A stretch of DNA of 64,000 bases from Strongylocentrotus purpuratus (GCF_000002235.5 NW_022145601.1:4895563-4959562), one strand, 5' to 3'; positions 50,897-61,371 are shown, counted from the first letter of the stretch. The notes: generated by a model not told the origin, from the sequence alone. Translations and numbers: made by a program.

Positions 50897-51574
50897 GTTA
50901 ACCAAACATGATTCCTATTCAAAACGATTTTTGTTTTGCAAATAATTTTACATTCTTTAAATTCCACATATGAGGTAACTGTTTTTTCATTAAAAAAAAG
51001 AGAAATTACACATTTCCATTAGTTACAGTCAAGGACTCTCATATCAATATTATGAATAGTTTGGCTATGCTGACAAGGAAAAAGGAATTGTAAATAAAAT
51101 GAACCTTGGTGTCATAATGATATAAAAGCATATCAAAATGTGTTTTAAAACCACGTATTATACAAATACTATGTCACATTCTATATTGAAAAATCATTTG
51201 AATTTCGTCAATAGTCGCAGGAAATCCATTCTACATGTACATGGTAAAGACACAGATATAACCCTTTTATTTTGCTTGAACAGACACAGTCTCTCTTTTC
51301 CAACTATTTATAATAGATGACAATTGTTTTTCGTCTCGTCTTTTTTTGCTCGAACCACACCTATTTCCCTCGGGTTATTTCTCTCTATACCTCTGTCTCT
51401 TTCCAGGTCTCTCTCTCTCTCTCTCTCTCTTACCTTTCTTTTTTCCTTGCTTTAAAAGTCTAAGTAGAGGTTCATGATGTAACATTAATGACATTAAGAC
51501 TATTTTAATTAGAAATGTGGTCTTTACTTGATAATACTATTCACTCTATTCAACCTGTCCTATCACATCACCAG

Positions 51575-51739
51575 ATTGAAGAGCTAAAGCACACGGACGC
51601 AGATCTGGGTTCTGCTGCATCCTCTCATTACGCGAGAGGTCTCTGCTCCATGCCAAATCTTCGATCACTGTATCTGACCAGAGTGAAGCTAAGTGATGAG
51701 TTCTACTCAACGATGGCCTCTGAGGCATCAAAATCAAAG
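51575..51739 (+). CDS. LRR cassette exon 30, class B
   Basis: Protein identical to exon 28; preceded by the longest TC tract of this series (unit 843 bp). Confidence 0.85.
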
Positions 51740-52413
51740 GTTAACCAAACATGATTCCTATTCAAAACGATTTTTGTTTTGCAAATAATTTTACATTCTT
51801 TAAATTCCACATATGAGGTAACTGTTTTTTCATTAAAAAAAAGAGAAATTACACATTTCCATTAGTTACAGTCAAGGACTCTCATATCAATATTATGAAT
51901 AGTTTGGCTATGCTGACAAGGAAAAAGGAATTGTAAATAAAATGAACCTTGGTGTCATAATGATATAAAAGCATATCAAAATGTGTTTTAAAACCACGTA
52001 TTATACAAATACTATGTCACATTCTATATTGAAAAATCATTTGAATTTCGTCAATAGTCGCAGGAAATCCATTCTACATGTACATGGTAAAGACACAGAT
52101 ATAACCCTTTTATTTTGCTTGAACAGACACAGTCTCTCTTTTCCAACTATTTATAATAGATGACAATTGTTTTTCGTCTCGTCTTTTTTTGCTCGAACCA
52201 CACCTATTTCCCTCGGGTTATTTCTCTCTATACCTCTGTCTCTTTCCAGGTCTCTCTCTCTCTCTCTCTTACCTTTCTTTTTTCCTTGCTTTAAAAGTCT
52301 AAGTAGATGTTCATGATGTAACATTAATGACATTAAGACTATTTTAATTAGAAATGTGGTCTTTACTTGATAATACTATTCACTCTATTCAACCTGTCCT
52401 ATCACATCACCAG

Positions 52414-52578
52414 ATTGAAGAGCTAAAGCACACGGACGCAGATCTGGGTTCTGCTGCATCCTCTCATTACGCGAGAGGTCTCTGCTCCATGCCAAATCTT
52501 CGATCACTGTATCTGACCAGAGTGAAGCTAAGTGATGAGTTCTACTCAACGATGGCCTCTGAGGCATCAAAATCAAAG
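52414..52578 (+). CDS. LRR cassette exon 31, class B
   Basis: Protein identical to exon 28. The downstream intron shares CATTTCATTAG and AAAGCAAATC with that after exon 26, pointing to a block-wise amplification of about 4.2 kb. Confidence 0.85.
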
Positions 52579-53246
52579 GTTAACCAAACATGATTCCTAT
52601 TCAAAACGATTTTTGTTTTGCAAATAATTTTACATTCTTTAAATTCCACATATGAGGTAACTGTTTTTTCATTAAAAAAAAGAGAAATTACACATTTCAT
52701 TAGTTACAGTCAAGGACTCTCATATTAATATTATGAATAGTTTGGCTATGCTGCAAGGAAAAAGGAATTGTAAATAAAATGAACCTTGGTGTCAAAATGA
52801 TATAAAAGCAAATCAAAATGTGTTTTAAAACCACGTATTATACAAATACTATGTCACATTCTATATTGAAAAATCATTTGAATTTTGTCAATAGTCGCAG
52901 GAAATCCATTCTACATGTACATGGTAAAGACACAGATATAACGCTTTTATTTTGCTTGAACAGACACAGTCTCTATTTTCCAACTATTTATAATAGATGA
53001 CAATTGTTTTTCGTCTCGTCTTTTTTTGCCCGAACCACACCTATTTCCCTCGGGTTATTTCTCTCTATACCTCTGTCTCTTTCCAGGTCTCTCTCTCTCT
53101 CTTACCTTTCTTTTTTCCTTGCTTTAAAAGTCTAAGTAGAGGTTCATGATGTAACATTAATGACATTAAGACTATTTTAATTAGAAATGTGGTCTTTACT
53201 TGATAATACTATTCACTCTATTCAACCTGTCCTATCACATCACCAG

Positions 53247-53411
53247 ATTGAAGAGCTAAAGCACACGGACGCAGGTCTTGGTTCTGCTGCATCCTCTCAT
53301 TACGCGAGAGGTCTCTGCTCCATGCCAAATCTTCGATCACTGTATCTGACCAGAGTGAAGCTAAGTGATGAGTTCTACTCAACGATGGCCTCTGAGGCAT
53401 CAAAATCAAAG
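53247..53411 (+). CDS. LRR cassette exon 32, class B variant
   Basis: Signature K,T,D,G / Y,T,R,K (Asp10 to Gly, GAT to GGT). Last exon of the regular 835-bp series. Confidence 0.85.
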
Positions 53412-54041
53412 GTTAACCAAACATGATTACTATTCAAAACGATTTTTGTTTTGCAAATAATTTTACATTCTTTAAATTCCACATATGAGGTAACTGTTTT
53501 TTCATATAAAAAAAAGAGAAATTACACATTTCCATTAGTTACAGTCCAGGACTCTCATATCAATATTATGAATAGTTTGGCTATGCTGACAAGGAAAAAG
53601 GAATTGTAAATAAAATGAACCTTGGTGTCATAAGGATATAAAAGCATATCAAAATGTGTTTTAAAACCACGTATTATACAAATACTATGTCACATTCTAT
53701 ATTGAAAAATCATTTGAATTTCGTCAATAGTTGCATGAAATTTATTCTACATATGCATGGTAAAGAGACTAATAAAACACTTTTATTTTGCTTCAACAGA
53801 AACTGTCTCTCTTACAACTATTTATAATTGATGACAATTGATTTTCTTTTTTCGTCTCGTCTCGTCTTTCTTTGCACTTGCCACACCCATTTCCCTTGGC
53901 TTATTTATCTCTATATATTTTCTGTCTATGTCTCTTCCAATGTCTCTCTCTCTCTCTCCCTCTTTTCTTTTGTCCTTGCTTTAATAGTTTGAGTGGAGGT
54001 TCATGATTTTTATATTAATGACAGTAAGAATATTTTATTTC

Positions 54042-54071
54042 ACGATGGCCTTTGAGGCATCAAAATCAATG
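54042..54071 (+). pseudogene. Remnant of an LRR cassette exon
   Basis: Only the last 30 bp of a cassette exon remain (codons for TMAFEASKSM), followed by a good GTAAAC donor. The first 135 bp and the acceptor are deleted; the upstream AATATTTTATTTC joins straight to ACGATGGCC. It cannot be spliced as a cassette. Confidence 0.75.
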
Positions 54072-54696
54072 GTAAACCAAACATGTTTTTTCTATTTAAA
54101 TATAAATAAATTACACATTATCATGAGTTACGAGGACTCTCATATCAATAATATAAATAGTTTGGCTAGGCTTACAAGGAAAAAAAGGACCTGTCAATAG
54201 AATGTAGTTTGGTGTCATAATGATATAAAAGCATATCAAAACGTGTTTTAAAAGCACTTATTCTACAAATAGTATTGCGCATTCTATATATTGATTTTTG
54301 TTGTGTGTGAATTTTGTCAATAGTCGCAGGAAATTTATTCTACATGTGCATGGTAAATAGAAGGATATAACACTTTTATTTTGCTTCATCAGACACTGTC
54401 TCTCTTTTCCAACTAGACTATTCAAAATTGGTGACAATTGTTTTTCTTTCTTCAACTCGTCTTTCTTTGCTCTAACGACACCCATTTCCCCCGGGGTTTT
54501 CTCTCCTTCCATATATGTCTCTGTCGCTTTCTCTGCCCGGTCTCTCTCTCTCTCTCTCTCCCTTCTCTTTTCCTTGTTTTAAAAGTCTGAGTAGAGGTTC
54601 ATGATGTTACATTAATGACAGTAAGAATATTTCAATCGGACATGACTTCTATACTTGATAATACTATTCACTCTCTTCAACCTGTCACGTCACCAG

Positions 54697-54861
54697 ATTG
54701 AGAAGCTAGCGCACTATGGCGCAGATCTTGGTTCTCATGCATCCTCTCATTACGCGAGAGGTCTCTGCTCCATGCCATATCTTCGATCACTGGGTCTGCG
54801 CAGTGTGGAGCTGAGTGATGAGTTCTACTCGACGATGGCTTCTGAGGCATCAAAATCAAAG
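54697..54861 (+). CDS. LRR cassette exon 33, class D
   Basis: Signature A,Y,G,D / G,R,S,E, with His14 and Tyr28. The acceptor is CGTCACCAG and the donor GTATAC. It is more diverged than classes A-C but has the same 55-codon frame. It ends the array on the 3' side and is probably an old, less often converted member. Confidence 0.85.
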
Positions 54862-55428
54862 GTATACCAAACACGATTTAAATTGTAAACGATTAGTTTC
54901 GAAAAAGTGTTGCATTCTTCAAACTCAACATTATAGGGTAGCTAAATTTTCACAATTATTTGTTTTGTTTTCATTAGTTACGAGCGCGCTCATATTAATA
55001 TGAAAAATAGTTTGGCCATGCTGACAAGGAAATAAATCCTGTGAAAAATTCTTTAAACAAAATATTCATGTGTTGTCAAAAATCTTGGTGAGATTTATAT
55101 TGGGTAATGTAAAATTGTAAGACTCTAATAGGCCTACTATGGATAACCATACATCATACCTCAGTGTTTATTTCTTCGATTAATAGATAAAGGCAAATAA
55201 TCTATACAAATTCTTCTTTTTTTTTAATTAAAAAATATTCCTTATTTATTCCTCAACGTATAGTTTATAGCAGGAGATACACAATTTCTGTTACCGTGAA
55301 TATTTGGATTATAATGTTCTTTTCATTTACAACGCAATAATAACCGATTAAGTTTATATTAAACTTGATGTTATTTACTGATTTTATCCGTAGTCCACAT
55401 GACCAAGTTCTCAGGTAACAACTATTGC
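54862..55428. other. Intron, nothing recognised
   Basis: AT-rich sequence after the last cassette. The first part resembles the start of a cassette intron, then diverges. Confidence 0.4.
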
Positions 55429-55432
55429 TTAA

Positions 55433-56207
55433 CCCTAATAAGGCCGGGGGGGGCCATTATGGCCCCCCCCCCCCCCTCCACGATTTTTCTGATTGCTCGG
55501 GAACGCATACGGATGGCGCCCCGCCGCTCGCTGACTTTTTTCTTTCGAGTCTTGCGCAACTTTTAAAAGAATTTTTTTGAAAATCGGACCTGCGGTTACA
55601 AGGTCACGTGACCTTTTGTCTTTGCTTGTCAGCCCGAAAATCGCTCATTTTCGTGATTTGTGTACAAAACATATGGAAAAGTCATTTTTCCTAAAAACAG
55701 ATCAAATATGGGTTATTGGGTCTTGTTTAAAGTTTAGGTGGTTGTTTTTGGAGTCAAAATAGTTGAATTGTAGTAAGAAATGAAATAAAACAACAAAAAC
55801 AATGAAAAACATAAGTTAAAAAAACAATGAAATACATAAGAAATTACAAAAACAAGGGATAACATAAGGAATAAGCTGGCTCTTCCAAAATTTTTTGTCG
55901 TTTTATTACTCAGAATGGTCTAATGAATATATGTAGTGAAAAAGAATGCTTAAATATGAATAATATATGATTTATGGGTAAAAATGTGATTTTTATGACT
56001 TTATTTGCATAAATTACCATAAATATGCAAATGAGTGAATTTTTCAAAAAATTGAAATTATCATATTATTCTATACACTTCACTTGACATGCGTGCAAAT
56101 TTTCGCGGCAATCGGCCGCTTCGCGGCCGAGATCTTAAGGGGGGGCCATAATGGCCCCCCCCCCCCCCGGCCATACTAAGACCTCAAATAGCCCGGCCTT
56201 TTTAGGG
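55433..56207. mobile_element. piggyBac-type non-autonomous transposon
   Basis: 775 bp flanked by TTAA (55429-55432 and 56208-56211). Termini are CCCTAATAAGGCCGGG at the left and, on the other strand, CCCTAAAAAGGCCGGG at the right. CCCT starts with TTAA target duplication are diagnostic of piggyBac. A second inverted block (GGGGGCCATTATGGCCCC) lies near both ends with long C runs. The interior is AT-rich without a transposase. It sits in the intron between LRR exons 54697 and 56728. Confidence 0.85.
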
Positions 56208-56211
56208 TTAA

Positions 56212-56727
56212 GACGGTTCTCACAATTTTCTTTTAAAATATATCTGATATCAACAATTTAGCAAGCACTATGTCAACTCGGGTGCCTGTCCAGTGACGGA
56301 TGTATCACATATCTGAAGCAATATGTATTCAAGCGAATGTCCTCTCGTATCTAGTGAATTTAGAAGAATTAATGAAATGGGTAATTATCCACTTTGAAGG
56401 AAACGGCTGAGATAAGCCTACTGAAAATAAAGGGGAAAAAGTATAACATACTCTCTTGAAGATATCATGTTAATGTAATCAGCCCACCGATTCAATACCT
56501 TAAGTACCTCTATTGCAATACATCATGCCATGCACATTTTTTGTTTATTATAACATGTTGAATCATTTGAACTATAGCAGATATAGAGACGAAATAATCA
56601 GACTTAGCGAATGGTAAAGTTACTAAGATACAAATTCATCCGATATTAGCTGTGATTTAAAAAGGTGTTTATGTTTATAGCATAGTGGATTTCACTTTGG
56701 TTTGAACTGATAAATTGTCTTGCACAG
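56212..56727. other. Intron, nothing recognised
   Basis: AT-rich sequence between the piggyBac-type element and the acceptor (ttgtcttgcacag) at 56727. Confidence 0.4.
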
Positions 56728-56859
56728 ATCCAGACGCTAAGTATGTGGAAAGTTTCCATAACTCCATGTCGACTACACTCCATTCTCTCGCTACCACGCC
56801 TCCAGTCACTCAGCTTGACGGATATGAGACCAGTTGACATGGACGATGGAGAGACACTG
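56728..56859 (+). CDS. Divergent LRR exon downstream of the array
   Basis: The acceptor is ttgtcttgcacag and the donor is ACTG|GTATGT (strong). Phase is 0 to 0, 44 codons. It encodes IQTLSMWKVSI, then LPRLQSLSLTDMRPVDM, an LRR pair in the same register as the cassettes (I-x-x-L-x-M and L-x-x-L-x-L). If the donor is ignored, the frame runs on to a stop at 56950-56952 and this could be a last exon. With the donor used, further exons must lie beyond the LINEs or outside the window. Confidence 0.65.
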
Positions 56860-57050
56860 GTATGTATTTTTACTATTCCAAGATTAAAGTCAATATCCTC
56901 TTTTCGTTCTAAGCTAAAAAAAAAAGGGGTTCAGAAAAGCTATACCGACTAATTATGAATGATAAAGGAATTGCCGAAGGGTAATGTATTTTGTCTTGAA
57001 ATCAAGTTAAAACAACATACTACGTGCTGTTTAGTAAAACTATGGATAGT

Positions 57051-57220
57051 AAGCAAATAATTACCGGTGGTGAAGGTGATAAGACAAACTATCACTTCCG
57101 AGGCGATCTGGATGCAGCTATCTCTCCGAAGCGAAGCTGAGGAAAGATAGCGTATACATTCAGATCGCCGAGGAAGTGATAGTTTGCCATCGCCTGAAAC
57201 CAACAGGTTATTATTTGCTT
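57051..57220. mobile_element. 170-bp hairpin MITE
   Basis: The ends are complementary from AAGCAAATAAT inward, and the inner blocks CAAACTATCACTTCC and GCGATCTG also pair. The apex lies near 57130 (CCGAAGCGAAGCTGAGG). Classic folded miniature element; target duplication unclear. Confidence 0.7.
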
Positions 57221-57680
57221 TATATTCCACATCGGAAACATTTCACTTCTTCCGTCATTTTAGAGCAACAAGTCATCAATTAACAGCTCGCAAACGGTGT
57301 ACGATACGTACAGTGCATGCAGTATGGTGGACTGACCATAGTTTGCGCGTGACCAAAGTTCGCCTTCTAACACTAAAAGCGCTTATCTTGTTGTTTGATT
57401 TTATTTTATTTCATTCGTCCACAATGTGGAAATATGCTTTCCACCAGCATTACAATAATACGAGAAACAGAGTTCAATAATATGAATATATGAACAATTA
57501 AGCAAACAATTTCAGAACAAAAACAATATCTCGTCATTTCACATAAATAATACAAAATAAGCCATCCAAAATTGTTAAACTTGATTTTTAGATGATTAGA
57601 AATATCTTTGAAATAGCTTTATGATAACAGTTTATAAATTCAAATAATTATGATCATTATTGCTATTGGTATTATTATTA
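57221..57680. other. Non-coding, nothing recognised
   Basis: AT-rich stretch between the hairpin and the LINE tail. No LRR exon seen. Confidence 0.4.
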
Positions 57681-57681
57681 A

Positions 57682-57735
<54 letters not shown>
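57681..57735 (-). repeat. (TAA)n 3' tail of the LINE fragment
   Basis: On the minus strand this is a (TAA)n run directly following the LINE reading frame, as in LINE clades that end in TAA repeats. The first TAA is also the stop codon of the frame. Confidence 0.8.
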
Positions 57736-58970
57736 CTCTCAACGAATTGGTTGAACATGTGGATAGAGTTTGGTACGAAGGATTGGCGGAAGCGTGCTCG
57801 GTTTGTGCGTGGGACGTTTAATCGAATTCCAGAACGGTTGAAAGAATACTGGGTGTTGAGAGGGTGACTTTGATCTTTCATGATTTTGTTTGTTTTGGAC
57901 ATGAGTCTCTGTTCGAACAAACAGTTTATATCAGTCAAATCATGCCCTATCACTCTCTGTGCCGCTCGCCGCACCCGGTCTAAGCGAGTCCGATTTTTCT
58001 GGGTCCCATTTCCGTAAAAGCAAATCACGTTGTATGTTAAAATGCTTTGTATTAATGACTGATAGAACAAAACCAGAATTGTTCTGTCAACGTGAATATT
58101 GTTCATCATTCTCGGAAAGTAGAGTCTTTGGTTTCCCTTTTACACAATGTTTGTTTGTTTTTAGTCCAGTCTAGAGTGTTGGTAACTATGCTTCCCAGGT
58201 ACTTGTACTCCTTAACCTGTTCAACCTCCTTATTATGAAGAAATAACGGATCGTGTTTATTTGATTTTTCCCGAAAGTTAAACAACATTTCCTTTGTTTT
58301 AGATACGTTTAAGTGGAGGTAGTGCGCATCACACCACTCAATAAAAGCCTTCACCGTTGTGACATAGTCATTTACATTCTCATCAGTAAGATGTCCAGTG
58401 ATTACCATATCATCAGCATATTTTATGATATTACAATTTTCATTGTCACTGATAATTTTACTAGTATACAGGGAGAAAAGGGCGGGGGATAAAACACATC
58501 CCTGCGGGGCACCTGTACTTATTACCTTGGTACAAGATTTAATCACTCCCAATCTTACTGCCTGAGGTCTTTCTAGCAAGAAATTGTGAATCCATCGAAC
58601 AGTTTGGTGAGAAGCATTCATTTCCAAGAGCTTGGCAGCAAGAAGGTGAGGCATAATTGTGTTAAAAGCACTGGAGAAAGAGTGCCCTTACGAAACTCCC
58701 ACCGACATCTAGGTGTTTATAAGCCCCATGAAGGAAACATAACACTGCATCGTCGACACCTCTGTTTATGCGGTATGCAAACTGCAGTGGGCCGAGATGC
58801 TTATCGACCTGACTCATTAGCTTTTTCAAAACAATCTTTTCTAAGCACTCATGGCATTGCAAGTTAGGGATACAGGCCTAAAGTCTTTGTACTCGGTACA
58901 TTTATTGCCTTTTGGTACAGGTATTATTGTTGAGGTTTTCCACAAAGTTGGTACGATGCCTAGATTTAAC
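57732..58970 (-). pseudogene. 5'-truncated, frameshifted LINE reverse transcriptase
   Basis: Pieces in order on the minus strand: LNLGIVPTLWKTSTIIPVPK then FRPVSLTCNAM (58860-58970, first RT block); HECLEKIVLKKLMSQVD and LGPLQFAYRINRGVDDA (58662-58862); FSSAFNTIMPHLLAAKL; TGAPQGCVLSPALFSLYT (motif B); IKYADDMVI (motif C, catalytic YADD kept); and the C-terminal LDRVRRAAQRVIGHDLTD to MFNQFVER. There are frameshifts near 58860, 58670 and 58107. The second removes the motif A region that should hold the first catalytic Asp before FSSAFNT, so it is dead. The endonuclease part is missing. Confidence 0.85.
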
Positions 58971-60306
58971 GTTGTTGTTGTTGTTGGGTTTTAATGTTGA
59001 CCAATCTAAAACGATTATTTCTGCCATGCTCTGCTTTTTTTTTTTTAGTTGTTCATCACTGATGATTAGATGGCGTTGTTCCTTTTCCTCTTCAGTGGGT
59101 ATCATGTACTGTGCAGCTTCCGTTTATTCGATGGTGCGGGCAATACTTTTAGGTGTCGACCATGAACAGGGTGCGAGTATTTTATTAATAATAGGGGTTA
59201 ACTGTGCAGTGCTAAACTATACTTTCCCTTCCCTTCCCTTCCTCTCCAAGAGAGTTAGTAATAACTCGTTAGCTATAATGATTGGTATCTACCTGTAGCT
59301 TTTATGAAAGCCAACAGAGTGTGCAGATGATCTTCATTCCCCAGTAAATTCTTTAAGTTGATATTCTAAGACAAACCCAAATATTGATATTATTACATCA
59401 ATAGAAAGCTTTTAACCCCCAGAATAACACTAAATGGTGTCCAACTGACAATTCAAGTTTATAATGGTGACTTTATAACTATCTATAAGTCTGAAACCCG
59501 GAAGTGCATGTACAGTCGGGCCTCTATCCGTGACGTCACGAACGGGACTCATGGGCTCAGTGAGAGTGAATGCAGTGATATCCCTACGTAAATGCTATCC
59601 TGTCAGAGCTTAGATTTGTTGTTGTTAATGAGTATATTTGATGGATTTTCCGTTTTCATTTGAATGAAGAATAACGAAGCAACATTTTCCAGTCGCTGAT
59701 TACTTTTTATATCCTCATATTCACCTATTTGGTAGAGATTTAAGACGAGTTTACTGCTTGGGAAACAAGGTTAAATCAGACACGTATGAATAGGCGGATG
59801 CATTATCTTGTCATCAGATAAGGTACAGGAGCAGTTTTGTAAAACGAATAGGCCTAGAACTATGATAGTACTTATCATAGATGTGTGTGACTGCCTCAAA
59901 AAAGGATACAGTACCAGTTAAACATTTTATGTTGTAAAATATCAAACTTGAACGAGATCATGCAAGCGCGCTTCCTCTATTTTATTTTGACAACGTCTAG
60001 TGTTCGAACGATATTCCATCCGCGAGTGATGCGGCTCTTGCACGAACGTTCGTGAAGCGAGCAGAATCGGGAGGTAATAGACCAGGCCGCTGCTCTAGGC
60101 ACGGCTTGCTTGTGATGGAACGTACGTGCGCTAGTCATATGTTTATCGGCAATTGCAAGAGAATGAAAACGACGTTACCAGCTAAGAAAAACAACTAACA
60201 AAGACCTGCCTCTCAGTGACTACCGGTATCAGAATTGCAGATCGCACAATGCACAGCGTGGAAGAAGATGAAGGATCTTCAGGGCCAAGGAAGCTAGGCG
60301 AAAGAC
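58971..60306. other. Intergenic, no gene recognised
   Basis: No family-like reading frame found. It holds the ETS/CRE motif pair at 59498 and a 14-bp palindrome CACGAACGTTCGTG near 60039. Confidence 0.4.
59498..59538. promoter_or_regulatory. Candidate promoter: ETS and CRE motifs
   Basis: CCGGAAGTG (59498-59506) and a palindromic CGTGACGTCACG with core TGACGTCA (59531-59538) lie within 41 bp, an arrangement common in animal housekeeping promoters. It may serve the THAP-like exon about 770 bp downstream. Motif evidence only. Confidence 0.3.
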
Positions 60307-60438
60307 ATGGGGGAAATGAAGAAGAAACCATCGGGAGATCGCTGTATGGTAATGAACTGTGCATGGGTGCACTTACCAGACAGCTACTGTTCACTCCGTG
60401 CCTGGGCCGATTTCAACACCAAAACAAAAATTACATGG
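60307..60438 (+). CDS. Possible THAP-like zinc-finger first exon (tentative)
   Basis: ATG at 60307, then MGEMKKKPSGDRCMVMNC, HLPDS and LRAWADFNTKTK, with TGA at 60439-60441. The C-x-x-x-x-C pair, H-L-P and L-x-x-W-x-x-F resemble the start of a THAP DNA-binding domain, but the part between the Cys pair and HLP is too short and the C-x-x-H pair is missing. A possible donor (CATG|GTGAAA) at 60437 could lead to a second exon, not found. It could be chance or a decayed copy. Confidence 0.25.
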
Positions 60439-60441
60439 TGA

Positions 60442-60848
60442 AAATATCGACTAATAGCACATCGTTGGCATGTATATGTCATAATTTTTAAAAGGGGAAT
60501 TGATATTAATACTATGAAATATTAGGGGAAGGTAAAAAATTGTACATAGAATTATGATTTATTAGGATTTTCAGCCTTTGAAACAAATAAGCAGAAAATC
60601 GTATATCTCTGCACATGCTTTCTATGGAACATCCGGGTACGTGAATATACTCTTTCCCGGACGTGATGTCATATATAGTAGACCAGCGCCGTGACTGATT
60701 TGCTATGCAAAGAGAAACAGATATTTTCGACACTTCAATTAAAGATTTCGAGTAGCCAGAATTTTGTTTGTGATATACTATGTAATTATAAAAACTTATA
60801 AATAACATATGCTTGCCGTAGGTACCAAATTAAGGGACATTTCTTTGC
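60442..60848. other. Probable 3' region of the RNase H LINE
   Basis: AT-rich sequence just downstream (on the minus strand) of the LINE C-terminal frame. No gene recognised. Confidence 0.35.
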
Positions 60849-61371
60849 TTAGAATATCAGCTTTAAACTCTTATCTTTAATTTTCAGAGAAAACAACCTT
60901 TTCCTCCCTCGTACGTATTTCTTACACACCAATAAATAATGTTCTATTGTTTTAGTTTCAGGACAAAAATCACAAAGGCCATTTTCATGTATATTAATAC
61001 TGAATTTGTAAAAGTTTAATTTGCATTTTCCCATTCTCATTTGATGTAATAATCTTTCATCTTTTCTACAAAAGCCAGATAACTAAATAAGTCTCGTTAC
61101 ATATGGATGGATCTGAAATAAGAATCTACCTTTGTCTATTGCTTCCAACTGATTCTGCCATAAATGCTGATAAAAATGGCGCATGTGGTTAGTTAATTCA
61201 GACCTATTCCGTGGTAAAGTTACATCTATGTGTTCTTTTTTGTGTTGCATTTTTAGCCAAACTGTCGGCTTTTTCGTTTCCCAGTAGGTCACAATATGCA
61301 GGTATCCACTCAAACTGTATGTCTATACCAACAACGCTTAATTGTGTCAATTTCTCCGATATTTCAATAAC
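60849..61371 (-). pseudogene. LINE fragment: RNase H end and C-terminus
   Basis: The minus strand reads FEWIPAYCDLLGNEKADSLA (the RNase H W-x-P-x-H-x-x-x-x-G-N-E-x-A-D block, with Tyr where His is usual). It then shifts frame near 61240 to SELTNHMRHFYQHLWQ, and later shows a C-terminal knuckle CDFCPETKTIEHYLLVC (C-x2-C-x7-H-x4-C). This layout fits RNase H-bearing LINE clades. At least one frameshift and several stops show it is dead. Its upstream part is cut off by the LINE inserted at 61372. Confidence 0.75.

Larger units (their letters stand above)
22540..54861 (+). repeat. Tandem array of 33 two-LRR exon cassettes
   Basis: Each cassette holds one 165-bp exon bounded by CATCACCAG and AAAG|GT, encoding 55 residues. 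These are two ribonuclease-inhibitor-type LRRs, roughly residues 1-27 and 28-55. Short-form units (about 616 bp) run from 22596 to 28533; long-form units (about 835 bp) dominate from 32379. The size difference is a ~220-bp pyrimidine-rich block before the acceptor. Classes are read from residues 5,7,8,10 and 33,35,36,38: A = T,N/S,T,D/D,E,D,G (10 exons); B = K,T,N/D,D/Y,T,R,K (19); C = D,S,N,N/D or Y,S,S or R,K (3); D = A,Y,G,D/G,R,S,E (1). All others are framework and almost fixed. Phase 0-0 throughout makes every cassette removable or addable in frame. Confidence 0.9.

Noticed and set aside
34624..53000. Repeated 60-codon plus-strand frames in the cassette introns
   Set aside because: They lie in the AT-rich intron with no splice sites or domain, and repeat only because the cassette repeats.
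32350..53409. Repeated 63-66 codon open frames on the minus strand opposite the LRR exons
   Set aside because: They exactly mirror the conserved LRR exons, so they are kept open by the plus-strand coding constraint. No start context or family resemblance.
22596..54861. CRISPR-like or tandem gene array
   Set aside because: Units are exon-intron cassettes of hundreds of bases in a eukaryotic gene, not short repeats with unique spacers; each exon lacks its own start and stop.
57184..57480. 98-codon open frame after the last LRR exon
   Set aside because: Begins inside the hairpin element, with no LRR pattern or splice acceptor.
58912..59298. 128-codon plus-strand frame
   Set aside because: Overlaps the minus-strand reverse transcriptase fragment and a T-rich stretch; no domain resemblance.
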